DNA from: Victivallales bacterium
Lineage (GTDB): Bacteria > Verrucomicrobiota > Lentisphaeria > Oligosphaerales > Oligosphaeraceae
Direction of reading: 5' to 3'
DNA length: 5,389 nt
NCBI GenBank assembly: GCA_900771165.1
Contig: CAAGMX010000230.1
Coordinates: 1-5,389, forward strand
Part shown: piece after piece, positions 4,861-5,389 of the stretch
How positions within the stretch are numbered: position 1 is the stretch's first letter
Layout: the number at the start of each line of letters is the position of its first letter
Notes under the pieces: model-generated
The model's database searches: none
What the model saw: only the letters and a program-made list of their open reading frames with translations
Told to the model about the DNA's origin: nothing
Made by a program: the position numbers and the translations under genes

Positions 4861-5389
4861 ATGTCCAAAGCCGAAAACGACAGCGATGCCATGATGATCC
4901 GCGAGAAGGTGGTGGAGGCCATGAACCGCACCCTCAAGGACAGCGACGGCGAGTTGCAGGAGGCCATCAACCAGACTCAGCATCTCACCCAGACGGAGGA
5001 GTTCGACCAGACCAACTCCATGCTGGAGGAGAAGCCCGCCGGCGGCAAGAAGAAGGGGGGCTCCCCCACCCGGAACCTGGCTCCGGATGTCACCCAGGCC
5101 CTCTCCCCCGAGGATCTAGCCGCCCAGGAGGAAGCCCGGAAGCAGAAGGGGAAGCGAAAGACCTCCAGCACACGTCTGTCCCACGATTCCACCCGGCAGA
5201 TTCTGAATCCGAACCAGACGCAGACCCAGACCCAGACCGCCTCGGAAGGCTTCCAGAGCCACCTTCAGACGGTGATTCTCTTTGTCCAGAACAAGCTGAA
5301 CCGGAAGGTGGAGGACACCTCCTCCTCCCTGGCGTTGAAGCCGGAGGAGAAGGAGGAGAGTCTGCCGGACATCGACCTGGAGGAAATCC
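4861..5389 (+). CDS. Hydrophilic Gln/Thr-rich protein of unknown function, 3'-truncated
   Basis: An ATG at 4861 opens a frame that stays free of stops for 176 codons to the window edge; the C-terminus is missing. I do not recognise a family. The N-terminal 40 residues look helical and charged (MIREKVVEAMNRTLKD). Residues 57-105 are Lys-rich and probably disordered, with GGKKKGG and ARKQKGKRK. Residues 119-126 are four Gln-Thr pairs. Residues 129-149 (GFQSHLQTVILFVQNKLNRK) could form a short amphipathic helix but are too short and polar for a clear membrane span. The visible end is acidic (PEEKEESLPDIDLEE). There is no signal peptide. Codon choice (AAG, GAG, CTG, ACC) matches a GC-rich host and supports real coding. 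Met11, Met12 and Met21 are alternative starts. The upstream gap has no Shine-Dalgarno, so the exact start is uncertain. Confidence 0.7.
   Translation, partial: MSKAENDSDAMMIREKVVEAMNRTLKDSDGELQEAINQTQHLTQTEEFDQTNSMLEEKPAGGKKKGGSPTRNLAPDVTQALSPEDLAAQEEARKQKGKRKTSSTRLSHDSTRQILNPNQTQTQTQTASEGFQSHLQTVILFVQNKLNRKVEDTSSSLALKPEEKEESLPDIDLEEI
5215..5238 (+). repeat. Short tandem repeat CAGACS x4 (poly Gln-Thr)
   Basis: Four tandem copies of a 6-base unit, one CAGACG and three CAGACC, encode four Gln-Thr pairs at residues 119-126 of the terminal gene. A change in copy number would add or remove two residues without breaking the frame, so this could be a mild length-variable site. Further single CAGAC units at 4972, 4990, 5008 and 5266 also encode Gln-Thr. 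Confidence 0.8.

Noticed and set aside
3855..4970. Minus-strand open frame opposite the methyltransferase
   Set aside because: It is antisense to a gene with complete Fe-S, SAM and catalytic motifs; its translation is low-complexity shadow sequence.

Overview
This window is a GC-rich, densely coding bacterial fragment with every supported gene on the + strand. Spacing is short (4, 99, -4, 17 and 25 bases), which suggests one co-directional cluster. The first 32 bases are not biological. They match the 3' part of the Illumina TruSeq read-2 adapter, so the window starts at the raw end of an assembled contig. That end truncates the first gene and gives it a false N-terminus. The last gene runs off the right edge.

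The layout is: adapter remnant (1-32); 3' part of a Sel1-like-repeat protein (34-747); panB, ketopantoate hydroxymethyltransferase (752-1576); a 99-base pyrimidine-rich gap with a hairpin (1577-1675); panC, pantothenate synthetase (1676-2542); an SDR/epimerase-like Rossmann protein that overlaps panC by ATGA and lacks the catalytic Tyr and Lys (2539-3585); an RlmD-type Fe-S/TRAM rRNA uracil-5-methyltransferase (3603-4835); and the start of a hydrophilic, Gln-Thr-rich protein of unknown function (4861 to the edge).

PanB and PanC catalyse two steps of pantothenate (vitamin B5, CoA precursor) synthesis: 2-oxoisovalerate to ketopantoate, and pantoate plus beta-alanine to pantothenate. The ketopantoate reductase (PanE/IlvC) and the aspartate decarboxylase (PanD) are not in the window. 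The SDR-like gene is translationally linked to panC, but its active site looks dead, so it is not a convincing substitute for the reductase. The methyltransferase is a housekeeping RNA modification enzyme with no obvious link to the vitamin genes.

Taxonomy cannot be fixed from the sequence. GC-rich content, the Sel1 protein, and starts with pyrimidine-rich leaders and little Shine-Dalgarno signal would fit a Gram-negative lineage such as Verrucomicrobiota or a relative, but this is a low-confidence guess. I see no RNA genes, mobile elements, CRISPR, phage or toxin-antitoxin genes, and no strong case for a new biological system. The points most worth a second look are the adapter artefact, the inactive-looking SDR paired with panC, the pyrimidine-tract leaders, and the unidentified terminal gene.
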